Below, one piece after another: positions 34,401 to 42,438 of a DNA stretch of 59,448 bases. Below the pieces are notes generated by a model, which was given only the letters and a program-made list of their open reading frames with translations, was not told the DNA's origin and did no database searches. A program made the translations under genes and the position numbers. This stretch comes from Nocardia neocaledoniensis (lineage in GTDB: Bacteria; Actinomycetota; Actinomycetes; Mycobacteriales; Mycobacteriaceae): NCBI RefSeq assembly GCF_029868625.1, contig NZ_JARWOJ010000248.1:1-59448 (forward strand). Reading direction: 5' to 3'. Each line of letters starts with the position of its first letter. Within the stretch, counting starts at the first letter, position 1.

Positions 34401-34973
34401 GATACGGGCGATGCCGAAATCGGTGAGCTGCGGTTCGCCGTACCCGCTGATCAGCACGTTCGCCGGCTTCACGTCGCGGTGCAGAATGCCCGCCCGATGC
34501 GCCGACTCGATCGCCGCGGCCAGTTTCACCCCGGCACGCAGGGTATCGGCCCAGGTCAGGGGACCACGGTCGTGGATGAGCCGCTCCAGCGAGCCGCGCG
34601 AGCAGTACGGCATGACGATCAGCGGCAGGCCGGTCGCGGTGACATCGACCTGCAGGATGTCGACGATGTTCGGATGCCCGGACAGCCTGCCCATCGCCTG
34701 TTCCTCGCGCAGGAACCGCTCCCGGCTCTCCTGATCGATCTCCGAGGACAGTACCTTCACCGCCACCACTCGATCCAGCGCGGGCTGCAGGCACCGATAC
34801 ACCACGCCGAAGCCGCCGCGCCCGATCTCCTTGGCCGCCGTGAGTCCCATCGCGTCGAGTTCGGCGATCACCGTCTCGTCGACCTCGCCGGGGGCGAGCG
34901 CGCGCTGCGTGTGCGTACCTACCGGTGACGACTCGGCCGGCCCGCGTTGCATGCGGGTCTCTTCCGGATCCAT
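31431..34973 (-). CDS. pknK: Serine/threonine protein kinase with STAND NTPase/TPR-like region (PknK-like)
   Basis: 1180 residues, close to mycobacterial PknK. The kinase domain spans about 45-305: ATP loop GRGGFGVVY (51-59), catalytic Lys in AVK (71-73), HRDVKPAN (165-172), DFG (185-187). A linker leads to a MalT-like STAND NTPase with Walker A HAPAGFGKST (about 398-407), VVVIVDDWHRV as Walker B, and a long helical C-terminus of TPR-like repeats. There is no membrane segment, so it is cytosolic. PknK regulates growth and transcription through sensor-type ATPase signalling. The upstream GAGGGGTGG gives a good ribosome site. No LuxR DNA-binding domain is seen at the C-terminus. Confidence 0.92.
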   Translation of the reverse strand: MDPEETRMQRGPAESSPVGTHTQRALAPGEVDETVIAELDAMGLTAAKEIGRGGFGVVYRCLQPALDRVVAVKVLSSEIDQESRERFLREEQAMGRLSGHPNIVDILQVDVTATGLPLIVMPYCSRGSLERLIHDRGPLTWADTLRAGVKLAAAIESAHRAGILHRDVKPANVLISGYGEPQLTDFGIARIPGGFQTSSSMITGSPAFTAPEVLKGHEPTVRSDIYGLGATLFALLTGHAAFERQAGEKVVAQFLRITTQPVPDLRSQDIPGDLAAAIEKAMSPDPADRQASAYEFGELLRDVQRAHGQMPDEMALLDTEPDSDDTPETLKAVTARHSWPLTLRPAETSGARGGGNSCTLPPTAATKFRPPTPAREPFPRQRLLDVLRAGGNRRLALIHAPAGFGKSTIAAQWRADLVARDIPVAWLGVDQDDDSEIWFLAHLIQAIRRVRPDVGNGLEQVLEERPADAVAFVIATLIDEIHASDRSVVVIVDDWHRVRDQGVHRAMATLLDNGCHHVRFVVTSRDQAGLPISRLRVRDELVELGAAELRLTEAETRQILLERNGFALTDEQVEQIHLATEGWPAAIQLVSLTLRGKADPAALLGQLAEGGHGMREYLAENVLDSIEPGLLEFLMAISVVERVNGSLAAVLADVPDGASLLEQAEQRELFLHRIEHDPEWYRMQPLFAEHLRARLERVHPGRAKLLHRKASRWYAEHQLLRKSVDHALAATDLKLAADLLESGGMDLIDGSRLATLLGSVSKLPVQQVTSRSKLLMAVARANMNLQQTGTARSALGRLSSLLARSGGEPELVEQRCAATVLDAADRVAHDDTAEVVERLTPCLDAPDELPAWIVSTAANLVSFVRLCDFDFDGVTEMQDWAADYHVRSKDPLGPVFGLCARGDAAYEQLDIATATECFELAYETARARSGPRSDAARVAAALLGELAYRRGDLAVADRLLDESHELLTRVGPVDFQIATFVIGARVKAALGDQYTAAARLDEGARVASENGLARLDAHVRAERSRLGLSNGDGADRFTVEVSGNGKRRRSGAAALIAEAREFAQIRTLLAEQRLRADDRAARYARVLYSRLLEQSRPRAELDATLLLAECLAAAGWVGEATGLVLPVLRTCADLGWTRPLLDAGPGVVGLLHVLRTQAHDGQPHPILNEVPAHFLDELLG

Positions 34974-35024
34974 GTGACCACCCCTCGAAGCGAATCGGCG
35001 TCACCGGCGCAGGTGTACAACTCC

Positions 35025-35042
35025 AAGCTAGCGCGATCGCGC
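35025..35042 (-). promoter_or_regulatory. Candidate pknK promoter with palindrome
   Basis: Reading leftward, TAGCTT (35030-35025) fits the -10 consensus 52 nt before the pknK start. The adjoining GCGCGATCGCGC (35031-35042) is a perfect 12-bp palindrome that would cover the spacer/-35 region, suggesting a repressor site. Confidence 0.4.
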
Positions 35043-35096
35043 ATCCATCGGGTGGAGATTCGGCGCTGTGGCGGTCGCGATCATCGTCTTCGCTGG

Positions 35097-36182
35097 TCAG
35101 CGCATGGCGAGCGCGATGAGCTGGGTGCGCTGTTCGGCGGCGAAGTTGTTGTCGGCGACCAGCACCAGGGTCTTCTCACCACTGCTCAGGCGCGGTCCCC
35201 AGGTCATGCCCTCGATATTGTCGACGGCGTCGACGCCGAGGTCGGTGAGGTCGGCGAGCAGCCGCTTGGTGACGGGTCGCGCGCCCGCGAGCGGCGCGTC
35301 GAGCACATTGCTCGCCTGGGTCACGTCGACCTCGAACAGCCGCACCCGATTGCCGACACCCTTGGCGAAAGCCCGTTCCAGTACCAGGAATCGGGTCGGA
35401 TCGAACGGATCGGCGGCCAGTATCGCGGTGACGCCGTTGCTGGACTGGCCGGGTTCGGGCCGCGAGTCCGCGAAGACCGGCTCCAGGGGATACGCGTACT
35501 GCGCGAGCAGCGGGCCGAATCGGGTCTGCACGGTGATCCTGGTGGTGGCGCCCGTGGTCGGTGTGGCCGCGGGTCCGTCGGTGAGCAACGGGCCTTCCAG
35601 CGCGGTGACGACCAGCGTGCCGCCCGCGGCGAAGGTCACCGCCTCCAGCGCCTGGTTCTGGCGTGGGCCCGAATCCGCGCGCATCCGTTCGTTTTCCGGG
35701 ATCGGAAGCTCGGCGCCGAACGCGCCGTCGGGGCGCGCGATCCGGACCGACGGGTCGGCGAGCACGGCGCCCGCCCGCTCGCCCTCCTGGGTCCACAGGT
35801 AGTCGCCGGTCAGCGGGTCGACCCGAATGTCCTCGGGGTCAACGGACTTCGGCGGATAGGTCGAGCCGTCGGGGCGGCGCAGCGGCGTCGTCCCGGTGAA
35901 TTCCACAGCTCCCAGCCCGGCTTCGGTCACGGGAATCCGGGCGGTGTAGAAACGTGCGGGGTTCTTCTCGGACCTGTCGTCGCTGAGCAGCACGAATTCG
36001 CCGGTGGCGGAGAGATAGTCGATGCCGGAAAGCCCACCGACGACGGTGCCGCCGAAGTCCAGGTCGTTGGCCACGACCTGCTCCCCCAGCACCCGCACCG
36101 CGCCCGGATCCGCCGCGCCGACGGGCGCGCACACCCCGGCCAGCACCGTTCCCAACACCACCGCGGTCATCCGACGTCCCAT
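35097..36182 (-). CDS. Secreted esterase-like phytase-family protein
   Basis: 361 residues. A Sec signal peptide (MGRRMTAVVLGTVLAGVCAP, cut about residue 23 after VGA) directs export. The repeating segments GGLSGIDYLSATGEFVLLSD, PEDIRVDPLTGDYLWTQEG, and NIEGMTWGPRLSSGEKTLVLV are typical of the esterase-like, phytase-related beta-propeller family, whose members bind calcium and hydrolyse phosphoesters. The precise activity is not established for this subgroup. It is transcribed leftward toward pknK, 123 bp away, and diverges from a small membrane protein gene. Confidence 0.85.
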   Translation of the reverse strand: MGRRMTAVVLGTVLAGVCAPVGAADPGAVRVLGEQVVANDLDFGGTVVGGLSGIDYLSATGEFVLLSDDRSEKNPARFYTARIPVTEAGLGAVEFTGTTPLRRPDGSTYPPKSVDPEDIRVDPLTGDYLWTQEGERAGAVLADPSVRIARPDGAFGAELPIPENERMRADSGPRQNQALEAVTFAAGGTLVVTALEGPLLTDGPAATPTTGATTRITVQTRFGPLLAQYAYPLEPVFADSRPEPGQSSNGVTAILAADPFDPTRFLVLERAFAKGVGNRVRLFEVDVTQASNVLDAPLAGARPVTKRLLADLTDLGVDAVDNIEGMTWGPRLSSGEKTLVLVADNNFAAEQRTQLIALAMR

Positions 36183-36241
36183 GACCGGTCACGCTAACCA
36201 TCCCGGAGTGCCCGTGGGTGAACAGCGTTCGAACACCGCAG

Positions 36242-36297
36242 TAAGGTCGATGACACGAACTCGGGGGAGGTCAGAGTCCCCCGCGCCGACAGGGGGG
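36242..36297 (+). promoter_or_regulatory. Promoter and leader hairpin able to mask the RBS
   Basis: TAAGGT (36242-36247) is a -10 candidate. The leader has GGGGGA (36263-36268) pairing with TCCCCC (36277-36282). The same C run could instead pair with the purine-rich ribosome site AGGGGGG (36291-36297), 7 nt before the ATG at 36305. The two pairings are mutually exclusive, which would allow translational control. Confidence 0.4.
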
Positions 36298-36304
36298 CTT
36301 CGCG

Positions 36305-37048
36305 ATGACCTATCCGTCCGGAAACCAGGATCCGCAGCAGTGGGGCCAGCCGATGGGCTACGGCCAACCGCAGGAGATCCCGCCCCTCGGTCGGCCGCCG
36401 AAGTCGAACGCGGGCTGGATCGTCCTGGCATCGGTGCTGGTCCTCGCCCTGCTCGGCGGCGCGGGACTGCTGGTGGTCGGTGCGAAGGACACGGTCGCCG
36501 GATCGCCGGTGGCGGCGTCGGGCGCGGCGCCGGTCTCCGACACCGTGCGCACCTCCACAGCCAAGCCGACCACCACCACGAAGCCGCCGAAGGCGGACGC
36601 GAAGCTGAGCTACACCGAATACGAAGGCCCGTGGGACTTCAAGATGGGTGATGTGACGCTGCGCGCCGACTGGATCGAGGGCCGCGATCACGACACCTGC
36701 GCCCCGATCGAGAAGGACGGCAAACTCACCGCCCTCGGCTGCCGGTACGCCGCCGAACTGGTCCTCTCCGCCGAAGCCGGCGCCCTGCGTTTCGCCCAGT
36801 TCATCCTGGTCATGCCCGACGCCGCCACCGCGAAGACCGCGGCCGCCGAGATCGATCAGAAGGCACTGAAACCCCGCCCCGGCACCACCATCGACGATTT
36901 CGCGACCGGCAAATGGAAGGCGGGCGCCCAGGAACAATTCGTCGTCGTCACCCTCGCCACCGCCACCTCGGCCGTCGACGAACCCACCGTCCAGAAATAC
37001 CTCGGCTACCGCCACGCCGACATCCTCGCCGCCCTCCTCTTCCGCTGA
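36305..37048 (+). CDS. Single-pass membrane protein of unknown function
   Basis: 247 residues. A Gln/Pro/Gly-rich cytoplasmic N-tail (residues 1-36) precedes one membrane helix (about 37-59), then a Thr/Pro/Lys linker and an external domain of about 145 residues with two cysteines (DTCAPIEKDG and ALGCRYAAEL) that may form a disulfide. The topology is common among Mycobacteriales surface proteins. No known catalytic motif is seen. It ends just before a strong palindromic terminator. Confidence 0.8.
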   Translation: MTYPSGNQDPQQWGQPMGYGQPQEIPPLGRPPKSNAGWIVLASVLVLALLGGAGLLVVGAKDTVAGSPVAASGAAPVSDTVRTSTAKPTTTTKPPKADAKLSYTEYEGPWDFKMGDVTLRADWIEGRDHDTCAPIEKDGKLTALGCRYAAELVLSAEAGALRFAQFILVMPDAATAKTAAAEIDQKALKPRPGTTIDDFATGKWKAGAQEQFVVVTLATATSAVDEPTVQKYLGYRHADILAALLFR

Positions 37049-37068
37049 GGACCGAGCCCGCGAAAGCC

Positions 37069-37098
37069 GACAGCCCCGGTTCGCGAACCGGGGCTGTC
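37069..37098. terminator. Perfect 30-bp palindromic bidirectional terminator
   Basis: GACAGCCCCGGTTCG (37069-37083) is followed directly by its exact reverse complement (37084-37098), giving a 15-bp stem with a tight TTCGCGAA centre. It lies between two convergent genes, 20 nt after one stop and 10 nt from the other. Confidence 0.8.
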
Positions 37099-37107
37099 CT
37101 GGCGTGA

Positions 37108-38556
37108 TCAGTGCGTTGCCGGTGCGCGGCGGAGGTTGAGGGTGTACATGACCAGGGCGCCGAGGGCGGCGCCTACCGGCCAGGAGAGGGCGGTGATATT
37201 GCCGTTGTCGGGGGCAAGGGCGACGATCACCGCGATCGGGCCCGCGATGGCCAGGGCGATCAGGGCCTTGGGGTTGAAGCCGCGGGTGTACCAGTAGCTG
37301 CCGGTGGGGTCGTCGCTGTAGAGGTCGGTGAGGACGGTGCGCTGTTTGCGCACCAGGTAGTAGTCGACGACGAGGATGCCGAAGACCGGGCCCATCAGGG
37401 CGCCGACGCCGCCGAGGAAGTAGATGATGAAGTTCTGGTTCTCCCACAACTTCCATGGCAGGACCACGATCGACAACAGCGCGGTGATCACGCCGCCGGT
37501 GCGGAACGAGATGTACTTCGGCGCCGCGTTGGAGATGTCGTAGGCCGGCGAGACGAAGTTCAGGACCACATTGATCCCGACGGTCGCGGTGGCGAACAGC
37601 ACGGCGGCGATCACCACGATCACGTCGCTGTCGATGTCGGCGACCAGGGCCACCGGATCGGCGAGCACCTTGCCGTACACCTTCAGCGTGGCCAGCGCGA
37701 TGATGATCGAGAGCACCACGAAAGCGGTCTCGTTGAACGGAATGCCCCACGCGTTGCCGCGCAGCACGGCCTTGCGGCTGGGCGAGAAGCGCGCGAAATC
37801 GGCGTAGTTCACCAGCGGTCCCGCCATGAACGCCACCATCAGGAACGCCACGCCGACGAAGGTCGCCACCGTCGCGCCGCCGCTGAGCGGTTCCCCCGCC
37901 CGTGCGTTGAAGTCGATGCTCCAGTCGGCCTTGCCGAGGATCCAGATCGCCAGCGCGATCATTCCGATCCAGACCGCGGGCCCGGCGAAGTCGGAGGCCT
38001 TGCGCACCACCTCCATGCCGTAGTTGATGATCGCCAGCTGCACGGTCCACAGCACCAGGAAGGCGATCCAGCCCAGCGTGGAGAGGCCGAGCACATCGTT
38101 GCCGGTGAGCGATTCGAGGCCGGGCGCCACCCGCAACAGCAGGATCATCAGCGCGGTGGAGGCCAGGTAGGTCTGGATGCCGTACCAGAACACCGCGACC
38201 AGGGCCCGTAGCAGCGCGGGGATGTTCGCGCCGAACACCCCGAACGCGCCGCGGGCGAAGACCGGGAACGGAACCCCGACCTTCTGCCCCGCGACGCCGA
38301 TCAGGTTGCTGCCCAGCCACAGCATCAGCACACCGGCGAACAGCGCGAGCATCGTCTGCCAACCGGACATGCCGAGAGCGAGCATGCCGACGGCGAAGCC
38401 GTAGCTGGCGATGCTGTGCGCCGAGGTCATCCAGAGGCAGAAGATGTCCCAGGTACGCCAGGTCGCCGTCTCCTTGGTAGTCGGTGCCAAGTCGTCGTTG
38501 ACCAGCGTGGAACTGCTCGGCGCGTCATCGGACGGCCGTACCCGAGTTTCTGTCAT
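37108..38556 (-). CDS. NCS1-family nucleobase:cation symporter
   Basis: 482 residues with twelve predicted membrane helices. The N-terminal SAHSIASYGFAVGMLALGMS and the GIQTYLASTALMILLLRVAP segment are typical of the NCS1 (cytosine/allantoin/hydantoin/uracil) permease family, which uses sodium or protons. It is the last gene of the pyrimidine-catabolism operon, 26 bp after the semialdehyde dehydrogenase stop, so uracil, thymine, a dihydropyrimidine or a hydantoin is the likely cargo. The convergent partner beyond the terminator is unrelated. Confidence 0.9.
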   Translation of the reverse strand: MTETRVRPSDDAPSSSTLVNDDLAPTTKETATWRTWDIFCLWMTSAHSIASYGFAVGMLALGMSGWQTMLALFAGVLMLWLGSNLIGVAGQKVGVPFPVFARGAFGVFGANIPALLRALVAVFWYGIQTYLASTALMILLLRVAPGLESLTGNDVLGLSTLGWIAFLVLWTVQLAIINYGMEVVRKASDFAGPAVWIGMIALAIWILGKADWSIDFNARAGEPLSGGATVATFVGVAFLMVAFMAGPLVNYADFARFSPSRKAVLRGNAWGIPFNETAFVVLSIIIALATLKVYGKVLADPVALVADIDSDVIVVIAAVLFATATVGINVVLNFVSPAYDISNAAPKYISFRTGGVITALLSIVVLPWKLWENQNFIIYFLGGVGALMGPVFGILVVDYYLVRKQRTVLTDLYSDDPTGSYWYTRGFNPKALIALAIAGPIAVIVALAPDNGNITALSWPVGAALGALVMYTLNLRRAPATH

Positions 38557-38582
38557 CGGATGTCCTTAGTGCTTCGATCGTG

Positions 38583-40085
38583 CTAACTGTTCCGCGGAAA
38601 ACCGAGGTCGATGCCGCCGTGGCTCGGGTCGAGCCAGCGGGAGGTGATCGCCTTCTCCTGGGTGAAGAAGGCGAAACCGTTGGGGCCGTATGCTTTCGCG
38701 TCGCCGAACAGCGACGCCTTCCAGCCGCCGAAACTGTGGTAGGCCACCGGGACCGGGATCGGCACGTTGACGCCGATCATGCCCACGGTCACCTGACGCT
38801 GGAAGCGCCGCGCGGCGCCGCCGTCGTTGGTGAAGATGGCGGTGCCGTTGCCGTAGGGCGAGGCGTTGATCAGCTCGACGGCCTGTTCGAACCCCTCGAC
38901 CCGCACCACCGACAGCACCGGTCCGAAGATCTCGTCGCGGTAGACCGCCGAACTCACCGGCACCCGGTCGATCAGAGTGGGGCCGAGCCAGAAGCCGTTC
39001 GGGTCGCCGTCGAAGGTGGACGCGCGCCCGTCGACCACCAGTTCCGCCGCGTCGGCGACGGCGGTGTCGAGGTAGCCGGCCACCTTGTCGCGATGCTCGC
39101 GGGTGATCAGCGGGCCCATGTCGCAGCCGCGGCGGCCGTCGCCGGTGCGCAGGTCCTTCATCCGGTCGGCGATGCGCGCGACCAGCTCGTCGGCGACCGA
39201 CTCGGTGGCCAGCACCACGCTCACCGCCATGCACCGCTCGCCCGCCGAGCCGAACCCGGCGTTGACGGCGGCGTCGGCGGCCAGGTCGAGGTCGGCGTCG
39301 GGCAGCACCAGCATGTGGTTCTTCGCCCCGCCGAGAGCCTGCACCCGCTTGCCGTTGGCGCTCGCGGTCCGGTACACGTACTCGGCGATCGGCGTCGATC
39401 CGACGAACGAGATGGCCCCGACCTCGGGATGGGTGAGCAGCGCGTCCACGGCCTCCTTGTCACCGTGCACCACATTGAGCACCCCGGCGGGAAGTCCGGC
39501 CTCGGCGGCCACCTCGGCCAGCCAGTTCGCCGCCGACGGATCCTTCTCGCTGGGCTTGAGGACCACGGTGTTACCCGCAGCGATGGCGATCGGGAAGAAC
39601 CACAGCGGCACCATCGCCGGGAAGTTGAACGGGCTGATGATGCCGACCACGCCGACCGGCTCGCGCACGGAGTACACGTCGACCCCGGTCGAGGCGTTCT
39701 GGCTGAACTCGCCCTTGAGCAGGTGCGGCATCGACAGCGCGAATTCCACCACCTCGAGCCCGCGCGCGATCTCGCCCGCCGCGTCCGAGAGCACCTTGCC
39801 GTGTTCGGCGGTGAGGATCTCGGCCAGCGCGTCCTTGCGGGCGTTGAGCAGTTCGCGGAAGTTCAGCAGGAAGCGGTGCCTCGTCGCGATCGAGGAATCC
39901 CGCCAGGCGGGCAGCGCGGCCGCGGCGGCCTTGACCGCGGCGTTGACGTCGGTGGCCGTCGCCATCCGGACCGTGCGGCGCGGCACGCCGAGCGCGGGGT
40001 CGAAAACCGGTGCGGTGCGGGTCGATTCCCCGGTCCACGGCTTGCCGTCGACCCAGTGCTCGAGTGTGTCGGTGGGATGCGTCAT
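38583..40085 (-). CDS. mmsA: CoA-acylating methylmalonate-semialdehyde dehydrogenase
   Basis: 500 residues, aldehyde dehydrogenase superfamily. The catalytic Cys is C285 in GSAGERCMAV. The glutamate used for hydrolysis in ordinary aldehyde dehydrogenases is Asn in LGGAKNHMLV (N256), the signature of the CoA-acylating branch that yields acetyl- or propionyl-CoA. SPFNFPAMVPLWFFPIAIA is the NAD-binding entry segment. In this operon it would oxidise malonate semialdehyde (from uracil) or methylmalonate semialdehyde (from thymine). The start overlaps the aminotransferase stop by 4 bp. Confidence 0.92.
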   Translation of the reverse strand: MTHPTDTLEHWVDGKPWTGESTRTAPVFDPALGVPRRTVRMATATDVNAAVKAAAAALPAWRDSSIATRHRFLLNFRELLNARKDALAEILTAEHGKVLSDAAGEIARGLEVVEFALSMPHLLKGEFSQNASTGVDVYSVREPVGVVGIISPFNFPAMVPLWFFPIAIAAGNTVVLKPSEKDPSAANWLAEVAAEAGLPAGVLNVVHGDKEAVDALLTHPEVGAISFVGSTPIAEYVYRTASANGKRVQALGGAKNHMLVLPDADLDLAADAAVNAGFGSAGERCMAVSVVLATESVADELVARIADRMKDLRTGDGRRGCDMGPLITREHRDKVAGYLDTAVADAAELVVDGRASTFDGDPNGFWLGPTLIDRVPVSSAVYRDEIFGPVLSVVRVEGFEQAVELINASPYGNGTAIFTNDGGAARRFQRQVTVGMIGVNVPIPVPVAYHSFGGWKASLFGDAKAYGPNGFAFFTQEKAITSRWLDPSHGGIDLGFPRNS

Positions 40086-41410
40086 CGGATCTCCAAAGGG
40101 TTGGCCAGTACTTCACTCAGCGCGGCGACGGCCTCGGCGACCTCGGCCTCGGTGACCACGCAGGGTGGAACGAAATGAATCCGGTTGTCGGCGCCGAACA
40201 CCAGCACGCCCCTGGCGGCCAGCCCGGCCTTGACGCGCGCGATGGTCGCGGCGTCGACGGGTTCGCGGGTCGTCCGGTCGGCGACCAGCTCGATCGCCCA
40301 GAACACGCCCTCGCCACGGACCTCGCCCACGATCGGGTGCTCAGTGGCGAGCTTGTCCAGCGCGGGGCCGATCACCGTGCGGCCGATGCGTTCGGCGTTG
40401 TCGACGATGCCCTCCTCGGCCATCACGTCCAGCGCGGCGACGATGGAGGCGGCCGCCAGCGGATGGCCGCTGTAGGTCAGTCCGCCGGGGAACACGCGCT
40501 CGTCGAAGGTCGCGGCGACGGCATCCGAGATGACGATGCCGCCGACCGGCACGTACCCCGAATTCACGCCCTTGGCGAAGGTGATCAGGTCGGGGGTCAC
40601 GTCGTAGCCGTCGAACGCGAACCACCGTCCGGTGCGGCCGAATCCGCACATCACCTCGTCGAGGATCAGCACGATGCCGTAGCGGTCGGCGATGGCGCGC
40701 ACCCCGGCCAGATAGCCCGGCGGCGGCACCAGGATGCCCGCGGTGCCCGGCACGCTCTCGACCAGAATGGCCGCGATGGTCTGCGGACCCTCCGCCTGCA
40801 CGACCCGCTCCAGGTGCCGCAGCGCGCGTTCGCTCTCCTGCTCCGGTGTCTCCGCCCAGAACTCGCTGCGATACAGGTACGGACCGAAGTAGTGGACGTG
40901 GCCGCGCGCGTACTCGTTCGGCATCCGGCGCCAGTCGCCGGTCGCGACCACCGCCGCGCCGGTGTTGCCGTGATAGGACCGGTAGGCCGAGAGCACCTTG
41001 TCGCGGCCGGTGTGCAGGCGCGCCATCCGGATCGCGTTCTCGTTGGCGTCGGCGCCACCGTTGGTGAAGAACACCTTGTTCATGCCGTCGGGCGCGTGCG
41101 CGGTGATCCGCGCCGCCGCCTCGCCGCGCTGCAGGTTCGCGACCGCGGGACCGATGGTGGTCAGCCGCGCGGCCTGCTCGGCGATCGCCGCGGTGACCAC
41201 CGGATGCTGGTGTCCGATATTGACATTCACCATCTGACTGGCGAAGTCGAGGTATTCGCGACCGGCGTGGTCCCAGACCCGGCAGCCGCGGCCGCCGGCC
41301 AGCACCATCGGGTCCAGGCTCGCCTGCGCCGACCACGAATGGAACACATGGGCGCGATCGAGTTCGTAGGCGCGCGCGTCCAGATCGACGCCGACCGCCG
41401 CCCCGGTCAT
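40082..41410 (-). CDS. Class III aminotransferase, probable beta-alanine/3-aminoisobutyrate transaminase
   Basis: 442 residues from the ATG at 41410, which overlaps the upstream stop (ATGA). The PLP-binding lysine is K280 in LITFAKGVNSGY, with the usual DEVMCGFGRTG (251-261) and FFTNGGADANENAIRMAR (114-131). Related enzymes are omega-amino acid:pyruvate transaminases. Between a dihydropyrimidinase/amidase pair and a malonate-semialdehyde dehydrogenase, the expected reaction is beta-alanine or 3-aminoisobutyrate to the semialdehyde. Older labels such as aspartate aminotransferase family are too broad. Confidence 0.9.
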   Translation of the reverse strand: MTGAAVGVDLDARAYELDRAHVFHSWSAQASLDPMVLAGGRGCRVWDHAGREYLDFASQMVNVNIGHQHPVVTAAIAEQAARLTTIGPAVANLQRGEAAARITAHAPDGMNKVFFTNGGADANENAIRMARLHTGRDKVLSAYRSYHGNTGAAVVATGDWRRMPNEYARGHVHYFGPYLYRSEFWAETPEQESERALRHLERVVQAEGPQTIAAILVESVPGTAGILVPPPGYLAGVRAIADRYGIVLILDEVMCGFGRTGRWFAFDGYDVTPDLITFAKGVNSGYVPVGGIVISDAVAATFDERVFPGGLTYSGHPLAAASIVAALDVMAEEGIVDNAERIGRTVIGPALDKLATEHPIVGEVRGEGVFWAIELVADRTTREPVDAATIARVKAGLAARGVLVFGADNRIHFVPPCVVTEAEVAEAVAALSEVLANPLEIR

Positions 41411-42429
41411 GCCGACACCTTCGTCGCGGTGATGGCCTGCCGCAGCCGCGGGATCACCGTTTCGCCGTAGACACGCAAGGTCTCCTCCTTGTTGTCGTGT
41501 TGCAGATAGCCCGCGAACTGGTCGACGCCGAGATCGGCGAGTGCCCGCAGCTTCGCGATGTGTTCCTCGGGGGTGCCGAGCAGGCAGAACCGTTCCACGA
41601 TCTCGTCGGAGACGAAGTCGGCGTGACTGTTTCCGGCCCGGCCGTGCTCGTTGTAGTCGTAGCCCTTGCGGCCCTCGATGTAGTCGGTGAGCGCCTCGGG
41701 CACGCCACCGGTGCCGTAGCGCTCGACGATGTCGGCCACGTGATTGCCGACCATGCCGCCGAACCAGCGGCACTGTTCGCGCATGTGCGCGCGATCGGTG
41801 CCGACGTACATGGGCGCGGCCACACAGATCTTGATCGAATCCGGGTCGCGCCCCGCCGCTTTCGCCGCCGCGCGCACGGTGCCGATCATCCACTCGGCGA
41901 TGTCGAGGTCCGCCAGCTGCAGGATGAAGCCGTCGGCCACCTCACCGGTCAGCGCGAGCGCCTTCGGCCCGTAGGCCGCCACCCAGACATCGAGCGTCGA
42001 GCCCGTGCTCCACGGGAATTGCAGTGTGCTGCCGTTGTATTCGACAGGCCGCGAGTTGGCCAGTTCCCGGATCACATGGATCGATTCGCGCAGGGTGGCC
42101 AGCGTGGTCGGTTTCCCGCCGCCCACCCGCACCGCCGAATCGCCGCGGCCGATCCCGCAGATGGTGCGGTTGCCGTACATCTCGTTGAGCGTGGCGTACA
42201 GCGAGGCGGTGACCGTCCAGTCGCGGGTGGCCGGGTTGGTCACCATCGGGCCGACCGTGATCCGTCTGGTCTCGTGCAGGATCTGGCTGTAGAGGACGTA
42301 CGGCTCCTGCCACAGCAGGTGCGAATCGAAGGTCCACAGGTGGCTGAAGCCGTGTGCCTCGGCCAGTTTCGCCAGCTGCACGGTGCGCGCGGCCGGCGGG
42401 TCGCACTGAAGTACCGCTCCGAATTCCAT
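41407..42429 (-). CDS. LLM-class F420-dependent oxidoreductase (TIGR03842-like)
   Basis: 340 residues, luciferase-like monooxygenase fold. MEFGAVLQCDPPAARTVQLA, ICGIGRGDSAVRVGGGKPTT and WVAAYGPKALALTGEVADGF are the TIM-barrel cofactor-binding segments of the F420 subgroup. Family members are found in F420-making species, often beside hydantoinase/dihydropyrimidinase genes. Here it sits inside the pyrimidine-degradation operon, which lacks a dihydropyrimidine dehydrogenase, making it a candidate for uracil/thymine reduction with F420H2. That assignment is inference; the alternative is a downstream oxidoreductase role. Confidence 0.88.
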   Translation of the reverse strand: MEFGAVLQCDPPAARTVQLAKLAEAHGFSHLWTFDSHLLWQEPYVLYSQILHETRRITVGPMVTNPATRDWTVTASLYATLNEMYGNRTICGIGRGDSAVRVGGGKPTTLATLRESIHVIRELANSRPVEYNGSTLQFPWSTGSTLDVWVAAYGPKALALTGEVADGFILQLADLDIAEWMIGTVRAAAKAAGRDPDSIKICVAAPMYVGTDRAHMREQCRWFGGMVGNHVADIVERYGTGGVPEALTDYIEGRKGYDYNEHGRAGNSHADFVSDEIVERFCLLGTPEEHIAKLRALADLGVDQFAGYLQHDNKEETLRVYGETVIPRLRQAITATKVSA

Positions 42430-42438
42430 GGCGTCTCC

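Noticed and set aside
31455..34928. 1157-codon open frame antisense to pknK
   Set aside because: Shadow of the kinase gene. Composition is biased to Arg, Gln, Gly and His and there are no family motifs.
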